Origin: Streptomyces sp. NBC_01429
GTDB taxonomy: Bacteria; Actinomycetota; Actinomycetes; Streptomycetales; Streptomycetaceae
Length of the DNA stretch: 64,000 nucleotides
Assembly (NCBI RefSeq): GCF_036231945.1
Contig: NZ_CP109599.1
Coordinates: forward strand, 2,884,501 to 2,948,500
Reading direction: 5' to 3'
Part shown: positions 1 to 9,348 of the stretch, piece by piece
How positions within the stretch are numbered: the stretch's first letter is position 1
Layout: each line of letters opens with the position of its first letter
Notes under the pieces: model-generated
Told to the model about the DNA's origin: nothing
Database searches by the model: none
Seen by the model: the letters and a program-made list of their open reading frames with translations, nothing else
Made by a program: the position numbers and the translations under genes

Positions 1-342
1 GTTGAGGGCGGACAGGGCGTCCTGGAAGACCATGGCGAGGTGCTTGCCGCGCAGTGCGCGCAGCGCCTCGGGCCCGAGGGTGAGCAGCTCGGTGTCCCGG
101 TGCAGGACCCGGCCGCCGACCCGGGCGGTGGTGGCCGGGAGCAGGCCCATCACCGCCATGGCGGTGATGCTCTTGCCGGATCCCGACTCGCCGATGAGGG
201 CGAGGGTCTCCTCCTCGTGGAGCGTGAAGGAGACGCCGTCCACGACGCGTTGGGCGGCGCCGCGCGGCAGCAGGTCGACGGTGAGGTCCTCGACCGTCAG
301 CAGGGGGCGGCGGGCGGGCGGTTCGGTCGGGTGGTCGGTCAC
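1..342 (-). CDS. Peptide ABC transporter ATP-binding protein, N-terminal part
   Basis: This gene reads leftwards from a GTG and runs off the window edge, so only about 114 residues are visible. They contain the Walker A loop GESGSGKS at about residues 51-58 and the Q-loop MVFQDALSALN near residue 105, which identifies an ABC-type ATPase. It follows the DppC-like permease with only a few bases between them. With the two permeases and the binding protein it would power import of di- or oligopeptides from the cytoplasmic face. The family (DppD/OppD) normally has about 330 residues, so roughly two thirds lies outside the window, including the signature motif and Walker B. The substrate class is inferred from the neighbours. 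Confidence 0.9.
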   Translation of the reverse strand, partial: MTDHPTEPPARRPLLTVEDLTVDLLPRGAAQRVVDGVSFTLHEEETLALIGESGSGKSITAMAVMGLLPATTARVGGRVLHRDTELLTLGPEALRALRGKHLAMVFQDALSALN

Positions 343-346
343 CGGA

Positions 347-1282
347 TCACCGGGTCCTCGGGTCGAGGGCGTCGCGCACCGTGTCTCCGAAGGCGATCAG
401 GGAGAAGACGGTGAAGGACAGGAACAGCCCTGGGAAGATCAGCAGATGGGGGTGGGTCTGGAAGGTGTTCTGCGCGCCGGCCAGTTGCAGGCCCCAGGAG
501 ATGGACGGGGATTGCAGCCCCACGCCGAGGAAGGTCAGCGCGGCCTCGGCGACGACGACGCCGCCGACGGTGATGGAGGCGAGGACGAGGACGGGCGTGA
601 GGATGTTGGGCAGCACGTGCCGCCGGACGATGTGCCATTCGCTGCCGCCGAGGCTGCGGGCCATGACGACGTAGTCGGCCTCGCGGGCGGAGCGTACCGA
701 CGCCCGGACGACCCGGGTCATGGCCGGCCAGCCGAAGAGGGCGAGGACGGCGGCGACGGTGGGCACGTCCCTGGTGGAGACCGTGTTGAGGACGACGACG
801 GCGCCGAGCAGGAACGGGAAGCCGAGGAAGATGTCGGTGATCCTGGCGATGACGCTGTCCACGACCCGTCCCGCCATTCCGGCGAGCGTGCCGAGCACCA
901 GCGCGACGAGAAGTCCGCAGCCGGTGGCGAGCAGCCCGACGCCGAGCGAGGCCCCGGCGCCGTGCAGGACGTTCGCGTACAGGTCGCAGCCCTGGGTGTC
1001 GAAGCCGAAGGGGTGGCCGGGCGCGGGTCCCTGGGCGCTGCTGTTGAGGTCGCAGACGCGCGGGTCGCCGTGGCCGAACCAGCCGGCGAAGAGTCCGGGC
1101 GCGACGGCGAGGACGAGCAGCAGCAGGACGCAGCAGCCGGTGACCAGGAACATGGGGCGGCGGCGCAGCTCGCGCCAGACGGTGCCGGGCGCGCCGGCGG
1201 GAGGGGGCGCGGCGGCGCCCGCCGGGCCCGTGGCGCCGCCGGCGGCCGTGCCCGCCGCTTCTTCGGTCCTTGTCTCAGTCAC
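347..1282 (-). CDS. Peptide ABC transporter permease, DppC/OppC type
   Basis: A 311-residue inner-membrane permease. The N-terminal 35 residues are low-complexity and Ala/Gly/Pro-rich. One membrane helix follows near residues 45-65, and then the binding-protein-dependent transport domain. A cytoplasmic EAA-type loop is visible around ARSLGGSEWHIVRRHVLPNI, the part that docks on the ATPase. The protein ends DALDPRTR, typical of DppC proteins. Its start overlaps the end of the DppB-like gene by 8 bp, and the ATPase gene begins at its stop, so the genes are translationally coupled. It pairs with the DppB-like subunit to form the pore. Confidence 0.93.
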   Translation of the reverse strand: MTETRTEEAAGTAAGGATGPAGAAAPPPAGAPGTVWRELRRRPMFLVTGCCVLLLLVLAVAPGLFAGWFGHGDPRVCDLNSSAQGPAPGHPFGFDTQGCDLYANVLHGAGASLGVGLLATGCGLLVALVLGTLAGMAGRVVDSVIARITDIFLGFPFLLGAVVVLNTVSTRDVPTVAAVLALFGWPAMTRVVRASVRSAREADYVVMARSLGGSEWHIVRRHVLPNILTPVLVLASITVGGVVVAEAALTFLGVGLQSPSISWGLQLAGAQNTFQTHPHLLIFPGLFLSFTVFSLIAFGDTVRDALDPRTR

Positions 1283-2197
1283 GGCGGGTCCTCGGGTCGA
1301 GAAGGCTGTTGAGCAGGTCGACGAGCACGCTCGCGACGAGGAAGACCAGGATCAGCGCGGTGGAGACGCCCACCACCGTCGGCCCCGCGTGGCTGCGGAT
1401 GGCCTGGAAGAGCAACTGCCCGATGCCGGGGAGGTTGAAGACGCCCTCCACGATCACGGTGCCGCCGAGCAGGTATCCGAGGTCGATGGCGAGGCAGGTG
1501 ACGGCGGGGACGAGCGAGTTGCGCAGCACGCGCACCACGACCGTCCTGCGCCGGCTCAGCCCCTTGGCCACGGCGGTGCGTACGTAGTCGGCCCGGAGGT
1601 TCTCGATGACGTCGGCGCGCACCAGCCGGGAGATCGAGGCGACCCCGAAGGCGGCGACGACCAGGGCGGGCAGCACATAGCTCGACGGCCAGCCCGCCGC
1701 GTCACCGGCCACCGGGAACCACTGGAGCCGGACGCCGAAGACGACCTGGACGGTGTAGCCGAGGACGAAGACGGGGACGGACACGGCGCCGATGGTGAAG
1801 GCGAGCACCGCGCGGTCCGTCCAGGTGTTCCTGCGCAGCGCGGCGAGGACGCCGAGGCCGATGCCGGCGACGGCCTCGATCGCCCAGGCGGTCAGCGCGA
1901 GCCGGACGGTGACCGGCCAGCGGTCGGCCAGCTGACCGCCGACCGACCGCCCGCCGAAGTCCGTGCCGAGGTCGCCCCTGACCAGTCCGCCCAGGTAGTG
2001 GCCGTACTGGGCGAGCAGCGGCTCGTCGAGGTGGTACTGCTCGCGGATCGTCCTGACCACGCTCGGGGCGAGCGGCCGGTCGCCCGCGAGCGCGGCCACG
2101 GGGTCGCCGGGCAGGGCGTACACCATGGCGTAGATGAGGAAGGTGACGCCGAAGAAGACGACCAGGGCCTCAGCGAGGCGCCGTATCAGGTACGGGG

Positions 2198-2201
<4 letters not shown>
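1275..2201 (-). CDS. Peptide ABC transporter permease, DppB/OppB type
   Basis: A 308-residue integral membrane permease. It starts with the usual DppB N-terminus (VTPYLIRRLAEALVVFFGVT) followed by the periplasmic PGDPVAAL segment. An EAA-like coupling loop, AKGLSRRRTVVVRVLRNSL, lies near residue 215, and the C-terminus is LLDPRTRRD. The GTG start was chosen because it overlaps the TGA stop of the peptidase gene in a GTGA junction. A much longer open frame continues upstream but only as antisense or shadow sequence of the peptidase gene. It forms the translocation pore with the DppC-like protein. Confidence 0.93.
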
Positions 2202-3709
<1,508 letters not shown>

Positions 3710-3811
3710 GTGGTGCGGGTCTCCGTTGCGGGGGATGGGGCCGTGCGGGATGGCCGGGACGAGTCGGTGAACGGGGTGGAGGGCGGTGGGTGGTACGGGG
3801 CCTGTGCCGCG

Positions 3812-3845
3812 GATCAGCCGGTGACGGAGATCAGCCGGTGACGGA
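3812..3845. repeat. Perfect 17-bp tandem duplication at the binding-protein stop codon
   Basis: The 17-mer GATCAGCCGGTGACGGA occurs twice back to back. On the minus strand each copy encodes SVTG followed by TGA, so the duplication only repeats the last codons and the stop after the natural end of the gene. It suggests recent slippage at the 3' end of a gene that also carries a nonsense codon. Confidence 0.9.
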
Positions 3846-5411
3846 GATCCGGGTCAGGTCGATGTCGGCGGGGCCGAGGGTGACGCCGGAGACCCGGTCG
3901 GTGCTGGCGCTGACGTACGTCCCGTAGAAGAGCGGAATGACGGGGAAGTCCTCGATGACGCGCTTCTGGGCGTCGTTGTAGAGGCCCTCGGCCGCGGCGG
4001 GCGTCTTCGCGCCGTCCGCGCGCCGCAGCAGGTCGTCCACGTCGGGGTCGCTGTAGTTGCTGCACGTGTAACAGCCGCCGGCCTTGGTGAAGATGCCGCG
4101 CAGGGTGTTCTGCATGCTGGGGTAGAGGGCGCCCTAGTGGGCGTGGTACGGCCCGGTGAGTTTCCGGCCGAAGACCTTGTCGCTGAACTCCGGCCAGTCG
4201 GCGGTCGGCCGCGCCTCGACGCCGCTGATACCGAGGTTCTGCCGGATCTGGTTGGCGACCGCCTTGTACAGCTCGTCGAGGCCGAGCCCGCCCGGGTAGG
4301 TGATCAGCATCTCGCCCGACCAGCCGCCCGCCTCCTTGAGCAGCTTCTTAGCCTCGGCCGGGTCGAACGCGCAGGCGTCGCACAGTCCGGTCTCCGCGCC
4401 GACCTCGGAGGGCGGGGTGAGGGAGGTGGCCGGGGTGTAGAGACCGGCGTACATGGTCTTGTTGACGGCCTCGCGGTCGATCGACAGCGAGAGCGCCTTG
4501 CGCAGCCGGATGTCCTGGAAGCGCTTGTCGTAGAGCGGGAGGGTCAGGAACTCCAGCGAGGGCGCCTCGTACGTGTACAGCCGGTCGCCGAAGTCGGCCT
4601 TCGCGCTGCCGTACTTGCTCAGGGGGACGCTGATGACGTCGGTGTTGCCGGCCTGGGCGTCGGTGTACGCGGTCTGGAGGTCGCTGTAGCTCTTGAAGGT
4701 GATGGCCGACGAGGCGGGCGCGGTGCCCTTGTACGCGGAGTAGCGCGTGACGGTGGTGCCCTTGTCGGCCTGCCAGGCCGTGTCCATCTTGAACGGGCCG
4801 TTGCCGATGGGCTTGCGGTCGTACGCCTCGGGGTCGCCGGCGGCGGCCTCCGGGAGCGGGTAGAAGCCGAGCTGGTTGGGGGTGAGTTGCAGCGGGAACT
4901 GGCTGTCGGGGGCGGTGAGGGTGACCTTCAGGGTGGTGTCGCCGACGACCTTCAGCCCGGAGAGTTCCTTCGTCTTCGGCTTGCCCTTGGCCGGGTTGAG
5001 GTCCGCGTACCCCTCGATGTTGGCGAGCTGGCCGTTGGTGGCCCAGGCGTTGGGCCCGTACGCGGCGCGGTTCCAGCCGTCGGCGTAACTCTTCGCGGTG
5101 ACGGGCTCGCCGTTGTGGAAGGTCCAGCCGGAGCGCAGCTCGATGGTCCAGTGGCGGGCGTCGGGGCTGGTGACGGACTTCGCCTGGACGTAGCTGAGGT
5201 CGCCCTTGGCGTCGACCTTCACCAGCGGGGCGAACAGGACGCGGGACTCGTCGTTGGCGGTGGTGCTGCGGCCGGGCGTGAGATGGTCCGGCTCGGCGAC
5301 GGCGACGGAGAATCCGGCGCTCTTCGCCGCTGTGGCACCGCCCTCGCCGCCGCCCGCGCAGGCGGTGAGCAGCAGGGCGAGGGATACGCTCGCCGGTACG
5401 GCCTTCGACAT
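3831..5411 (-). pseudogene. Peptide-binding lipoprotein (SBP_bac_5 family) interrupted by an amber codon
   Basis: The frame encodes a family-5 extracellular solute-binding protein. It has a lipoprotein signal (hydrophobic stretch ending LLLTAC), a WTIELRSGWTFHNGEP-type segment, and an RLRKALSLSIDREAVN segment. At 4134-4136 (minus strand) codon 426 is TAG where homologues carry Trp in the (H)WGALYP segment. The same frame then continues open for 100 codons (GALYPSMQNTLRGIF...) to a normal TGA. A single G-to-A change explains this. The stop removes about 100 C-terminal residues, including part of the second lobe, so the product is probably non-functional unless this is a sequencing error or readthrough occurs. 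An ATG at 5411 is used here; a TTG at 5426 with a GGAG five bases upstream is an alternative start. Confidence 0.85.
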
Positions 5412-5513
5412 GGATGATCTGGGCAAGACAACTCCATGGGAGAGCAGGGCACGCCGTGGGCCGGTGCGTGACGACGGTGCGGATCGGTTGCGTACCGGGT
5501 GCGTGTACCGGGG

Positions 5514-5543
5514 ATACTCGCCCCAGGTGAGAATCCGTGTCAA
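5514..5543 (-). promoter_or_regulatory. Possible promoter of the peptide-transport operon
   Basis: On the minus strand a perfect TTGACA (5538-5543) is followed after 18 bp by GAGTAT (5514-5519). The -35 is good and the -10 is poor. An AT-rich patch (about 5551-5585), unusual for this genome, lies between this element and the divergent regulator gene and could hold operator sequence. Confidence 0.4.
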
Positions 5544-5597
5544 CGCAAAGTTCTGAAACATTTAGCATGAGATGAATCTTTAACACGGAGGACTTGC

Positions 5598-6518
5598 ATG
5601 TCGGCCGACACTTCCGGCACCACCGCTCGCACCCCGGAGGGCTGGGACCGGGAGACTTTCGTCGAGGAGATGGGCCTGCTGTGGGAGACGGCGGGCAGCG
5701 GCCGGATGGACGGCCGGATCATCGCCTACCTCCTCATCACGGACATCCCGTACGTCTCATCCGGCGCGCTCGCCCGCGCCCTGCGGGTCAGTCCCGGCTC
5801 GATCTCGCTGGCGACGCGGCGGCTGACGGACGCGGGGTTCCTCAAGCGGCACGCGGTGCCCGGCGAGCGCAGCCACTACTTCCGGGTCGACGACGACGTG
5901 TGGGGCAGCTTCCTGGCGGGCGAGCGCCGCTTCCTCGACCGGGAGAAGTGGCTCGCCGAGCAGGCCCTCACCCTGCTGGGCCCCGAGGAGGAGGCGCCCC
6001 GCCGCCGGCTGCGCAACATGCGCGACTACATGAACTACATCCAGGGCGGTCATCACAAGCTGCTGACGGGGTGGCGGGAGTACCAGGAACAGCACGGACG
6101 GCGCCCGGCGCCGGCCGGGAGCGAGATCCCGGCCCAGGCGGCGGCCGACGGTGACGGGACGCACGGCTTCTCCGCCCAGTCGCTGAGCCCGGCGCTGGCC
6201 GGGCACCTGGTCCCCGACGCGCTCTGGGCCGCCGCCGAACCCGTCCTGCCCCCGTCTCCTTCGGAGAAGGAGCGGCAGGCCTTCACGGCCGTCGCGTACG
6301 TCCTCACCTCCGGCTGCGGCTGGCAGCAACTGCCCGCCCACTTCGGGGTGTCCCCCGCCACCGCGCACCGGCGCTTCACCGGGTGGACCAAGGAGGACGT
6401 CTGGCGGCGCTGGCACCAGGCCGTCGAGCGGGAGCACGCGAGCGGCCGCTGCGACGCGCGGGACGCCGCCTGGTGCGCCCTGATCACCGAGGCGGCGACG
6501 GCCCGCGCGTCGGGCTGA
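5598..6518 (+). CDS. GbsR/MarR-type regulator fused to an IS5-type transposase DNA-binding domain (DUF4096-like)
   Basis: A 306-residue protein with a good ribosome site (GGAGGA seven bases before ATG). Residues 15-150 form a winged-helix regulator of the GbsR/MarR type. The recognition-helix region is GALARALRVSPGSISLATRR, followed by a wing (GERSHYFRV) and a helical dimerisation segment. After a linker, residues 205-285 match the N-terminal domain of IS5-family transposases: LWAAAEPVLPP, then AVAYVLTSGCGWQQLPAHFG, then the helix SPATAHRRFTGWTKEDVW. No DDE catalytic core follows. It is divergent from the peptide-transport operon and is the natural candidate to control it. Whether the fusion is a stable architecture or a recent transposon capture cannot be told from one sequence. 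Confidence 0.8.
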   Translation: MSADTSGTTARTPEGWDRETFVEEMGLLWETAGSGRMDGRIIAYLLITDIPYVSSGALARALRVSPGSISLATRRLTDAGFLKRHAVPGERSHYFRVDDDVWGSFLAGERRFLDREKWLAEQALTLLGPEEEAPRRRLRNMRDYMNYIQGGHHKLLTGWREYQEQHGRRPAPAGSEIPAQAAADGDGTHGFSAQSLSPALAGHLVPDALWAAAEPVLPPSPSEKERQAFTAVAYVLTSGCGWQQLPAHFGVSPATAHRRFTGWTKEDVWRRWHQAVEREHASGRCDARDAAWCALITEAATARASG

Positions 6519-6543
6519 CGACCCGGCGGGAGGTGGACCAGCG

Positions 6544-6662
6544 CGACAGCGGTTGGCGGTCGCGGTGGTTCCGGTTCGGGCATCGGCGTGGCGGCTCCGC
6601 CAACTGCCTGCTGGTGCGTCCGCGATACACGATCTTCGGGTTGCTCCAGAGTCGGGACAACC
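6544..6662 (+). repeat. Degenerate intergenic repeat, left copy
   Basis: The core CGACAGCGGTTGGCGGT (6544-6560) is identical to the reverse complement of 16799-16815. Similarity continues beyond the core (GCG.TGGT.CGG.TTCG). Short blocks such as GATAC followed by CGA, and AGAGTCG, recur downstream in the same order in both copies. The two copies are in opposite orientation and bracket the accessory island between them. Confidence 0.6.
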
Positions 6663-6769
6663 TTTCCGGTGGCGTCCCGCTGCCGGGATTTCGTGTTCTC
6701 CGGGCGAAGTTGGATCTTGCGTAAGGCGCGGCCGCACGATCGGAATCCAGCGGGACCCGTCCCACGTAT

Positions 6770-7362
6770 CAGCTGGGCGGCCCGGGTCCGGGAGGCGGGC
6801 GCACCACTGTCCATCAGGCCGTACCGCCTGCACTTCACCGCCCGTCTGCTCTCCTGGACCGGCTCAACGGTGGCGCCCATCGGTCTGGCCTTCGCGGTCC
6901 TCCGGATCGGGGGCGGCGCTCGCCCTGATGTGGAAGCCACGCCAGGTCGCAGTCGTCGTCTGTGCGGGCACCGGCTCGATGGCGGTGCCGCTGGCGGCAA
7001 TGGCCACGGCCGTGCCGCTGCCCGTGCTCGTGGTCGCCACGGGGGTGGCGGGCACGGGGCTGGCGGTCAGCATGACCGTGTGGGCTTCGCTGGTGCAGGA
7101 GAGGATTCCGGCGGACCGGCTGGGCCGGACCCTGTCCTACTCGACACTCGGACAGATCCTGCCCGTGCCCTTCGGCTATCTCCTCGCCGGTCCCGCCTCC
7201 CACCTGTTCGGGCTCCGCACCACCCTGGCGGCAGGCGCACTGATCATCACGGCCGCCGCCGTCGTACCGCTGGCCCTTGCTCAGGTCCGGGGGCTCTGCC
7301 TCGCGCCGGGAGCGACCAGGGATACCGGCGGGCCTGTGCCCACGGCACGGGCGGAGAGGTAG
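6770..7362 (+). pseudogene. MFS transporter remnant, frameshifted and internally deleted
   Basis: One frame (about 6801-6915) reads like the N-terminus and first helix of a major facilitator: APLSIRPYRLHFTARLL, then SWTGSTVAPIGLAFAVL. Near 6905-6920 the homology jumps to another frame (ALALMWKPRQVAVVV...). That frame contains late helices and the typical MFS segment SLVQERIPADRLGRTLSYST, then PFGYLLAGPASHLFG, ending at 7362. The middle of the transporter (about 8 helices) is missing. No start codon with a ribosome site is visible. It is best read as a decayed exporter gene at the edge of the accessory island. Confidence 0.65.
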
Positions 7363-7638
7363 AACGCCCGGGCCACCTCGACGGCGCCTGTTCGCGTCTC
7401 GACGGCGACCCCTCGGCCGCGGCCGATATGGCGGCGGGGATTCGACCGCCCGCGGAGCCCCTACCGCGAGGGCCTGATCCGGTCCAGGGCCGAAGTCCTC
7501 CACCAGGCCCTCGGCGGCCTCCCCGAGACCTCCTCGGCCAGGTTCTCGCCTGACAGGGTTCTGCGAGAACTGACCCTGGGCAACAGACGATCTTTTGCCG
7601 ACACTCGGCCAGGTGGAAGGGGGAAGCTCCCGCCGCTG
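7363..7638. other. Intergenic stretch without a supported gene
   Basis: Between the MFS remnant and the end of the acetyltransferase gene. One plus-strand frame (about 7460-7640) has protein-like composition (EGLIRSRAEVLHQALGG, then LRELTLGNRRSFADT), but it has no start or ribosome site and runs into antisense of the next gene. It may be another decayed gene end. Confidence 0.4.
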
Positions 7639-8808
7639 TCAGAAGTGGTCCGGCAGCCAGGGCTCGAACTGTGCCGTGCTGCGGACGAGGGTCGTGAGCG
7701 CCTTCTCCGAAGTGGCGTGGACTCCGGCCATACGGGCCGAGGTGGTGGACCGGTAACCACCGGCGTACCAGACCGCGAGCTGGCGCCGTGTGAAGGCCAC
7801 CTGTCCCTCGACGCGGGTGGAGACGATCTCGGCCGCTCCATCACTGACCTGAAGCATCCACCGGGCCCAGTCGCCGGTCTCGTTCTCGATCTCGATCGGG
7901 ACGGCGGTGGTGAGGTCGGTGGGCCACCCGCGGAGCCGGATGGCCTCGGAGGTGTTGAGGACGCGGAGCATCCAGGGGTGCCAGGCTTCGGCGGTTGTGC
8001 GGTGGTGGCGGAGTCCGTGGAGGAGGGTGGGGTAGGGCGGGAGGGCTCCGCGCCGGAACTCGATGGTGCGGGCGCGGGTGTTGTGATGGCCGAGGAAGGC
8101 GAGCATGGCGGCGGCGGTGGGCTGGCCGGCGGCCCAGAAGTCATGGACGACCAGGCTCATACCGTGGCGCTCGTGCCGTTTGGTGGTGAGGCTGAGCAGG
8201 CCGGTGACGGGGTGGCCGGGCCTGGTGAAGCGGTAGGTGGTGAGGTTGCTCTTGTCGTGCTTCCACTGGGTCCACCAGTTGGGTCGGTGGATGGGGCCGT
8301 TCCACTGTCGGGCGAGGTCGCGTTGGAGGGTTTCGGCTTCGTCGGTCAGTCCGTGCTCGGCCTCGAAGTCCTCATTGGCGAAGGAGTGTTTGAGGGCGTC
8401 GGTGGCCACCGCCCAGGCGAGGACGCCGGTGGGGGCTTCCCATCCGAGGCGGCGGGCATAGCCGGTGGAGGAAGTCACGATCGTGGAGATCACCGCTCCG
8501 TGTTCGATCAGGGGGCGCAGTCGTTCGGTGGCCATGTCGGCGGCCAGGTGCTCGCCGCGCTCCTCGGGGGCGACGCAGCCGTCGCCGAGGCAGGCGCTGG
8601 GGACGGAGGCGCCGCCGAAGAACTGATCGACGAGGAGGCCCAGTCCGCCGGCGACGACCCGGCCGCCGCGGACGGCGACCTGGAGGTCGGCGTGCTCGCG
8701 CAGGTGGGTGATGTCCCCGACCGGGTGGCCGTAGGAGCGGGTGGCGAGCTGGTCGTACTGCTCCCACAGGCCGTCGTCGGCCGGGGCGAAGGTCAGCTGC
8801 TGGTTCAT
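7639..8808 (-). CDS. Eis-like GNAT N-acetyltransferase
   Basis: A 389-residue protein with the Eis layout. An N-terminal GNAT fold contains the acetyl-CoA loop region GDGCVAPEERGEHLAADM, a second GNAT-like domain follows, and the C-terminal SCP2-like domain includes GDWARWMLQVSDG. The last residues are EPWLPDHF. In Mycobacterium tuberculosis Eis the carboxylate of the C-terminal Phe acts as catalytic base, so ending in Phe supports an active enzyme. Eis enzymes acetylate amines, notably aminoglycosides at several positions. It is the last gene of the eight-gene operon, 9 bp after the MaoC gene, so it may acetylate the cluster product as tailoring or self-protection. The real substrate is unknown. 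Confidence 0.85.
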   Translation of the reverse strand: MNQQLTFAPADDGLWEQYDQLATRSYGHPVGDITHLREHADLQVAVRGGRVVAGGLGLLVDQFFGGASVPSACLGDGCVAPEERGEHLAADMATERLRPLIEHGAVISTIVTSSTGYARRLGWEAPTGVLAWAVATDALKHSFANEDFEAEHGLTDEAETLQRDLARQWNGPIHRPNWWTQWKHDKSNLTTYRFTRPGHPVTGLLSLTTKRHERHGMSLVVHDFWAAGQPTAAAMLAFLGHHNTRARTIEFRRGALPPYPTLLHGLRHHRTTAEAWHPWMLRVLNTSEAIRLRGWPTDLTTAVPIEIENETGDWARWMLQVSDGAAEIVSTRVEGQVAFTRRQLAVWYAGGYRSTTSARMAGVHATSEKALTTLVRSTAQFEPWLPDHF

Positions 8809-8817
8809 GGTCCGCCC

Positions 8818-9348
8818 TCAGTAGTGGGTGGCGTCGCGGGCGGCATCAGCGTCCAGAGGCACGAGGAAGGTGCGGGTGAAGGCCAGGACGCTGGTGCGGT
8901 TCTGGTTGTGTGCGGTGGTGTGGCAGGTGATGACCCCGGTGCCGGGACGCCTCTCGGAGGCCCGGCGGGTGAGGATCTTCGTCTCGGCGTACAGGGTGTC
9001 GCCGAGGTGGACGGGCGTGGTGAAGCGCACGTGGTCGACGGCGAGGTTCGCGGTGGTCAGGCCGCTGATGCTGCGGACGGTCATGCCGGCCACGAGGTTG
9101 AGGGTGACGCCGGAGCAGACCAGGACGCGGCCCCACTGGGTCTGACTGCTGTAGTGGGCGTCGGTGTGGATGGGGGCGACGTTGCCGCTCAGGGCCGCGC
9201 CGAGGAGGTTGTCGAGTTCGGTGACGGTCCGGCCGGGCCGGTGTTCGATGATCAGTCCGGGGGCGAGTTCGGGGTAGGAGAGGCCGACGCTCTCGCGGAG
9301 CCGCTCCTCGCCGATCTGCCGGTAGCCGTGGGGCAGGCCGGCGCTCAT
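8818..9348 (-). CDS. MaoC-family enoyl-CoA hydratase-like protein (single hot-dog domain)
   Basis: A 176-residue MaoC-like dehydratase with one hot-dog domain. The motif NVAPIHTDAHYSSQTQWGR carries the Asp/His catalytic pair of (R)-specific hydratases, and VDHVRFTTPVHLGDTLYAE is the typical second half. It overlaps the CitE-like gene by 4 bp (ATGA). In the ethylmalonyl-CoA pathway a CitE-like lyase and a MaoC hydratase act together on beta-methylmalyl-CoA and mesaconyl-CoA. The direct pairing here suggests the same type of chemistry, a reversible hydration of an enoyl thioester. Substrate and carrier (CoA or the cluster ACP) are not known. Confidence 0.85.
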   Translation of the reverse strand: MSAGLPHGYRQIGEERLRESVGLSYPELAPGLIIEHRPGRTVTELDNLLGAALSGNVAPIHTDAHYSSQTQWGRVLVCSGVTLNLVAGMTVRSISGLTTANLAVDHVRFTTPVHLGDTLYAETKILTRRASERRPGTGVITCHTTAHNQNRTSVLAFTRTFLVPLDADAARDATHY

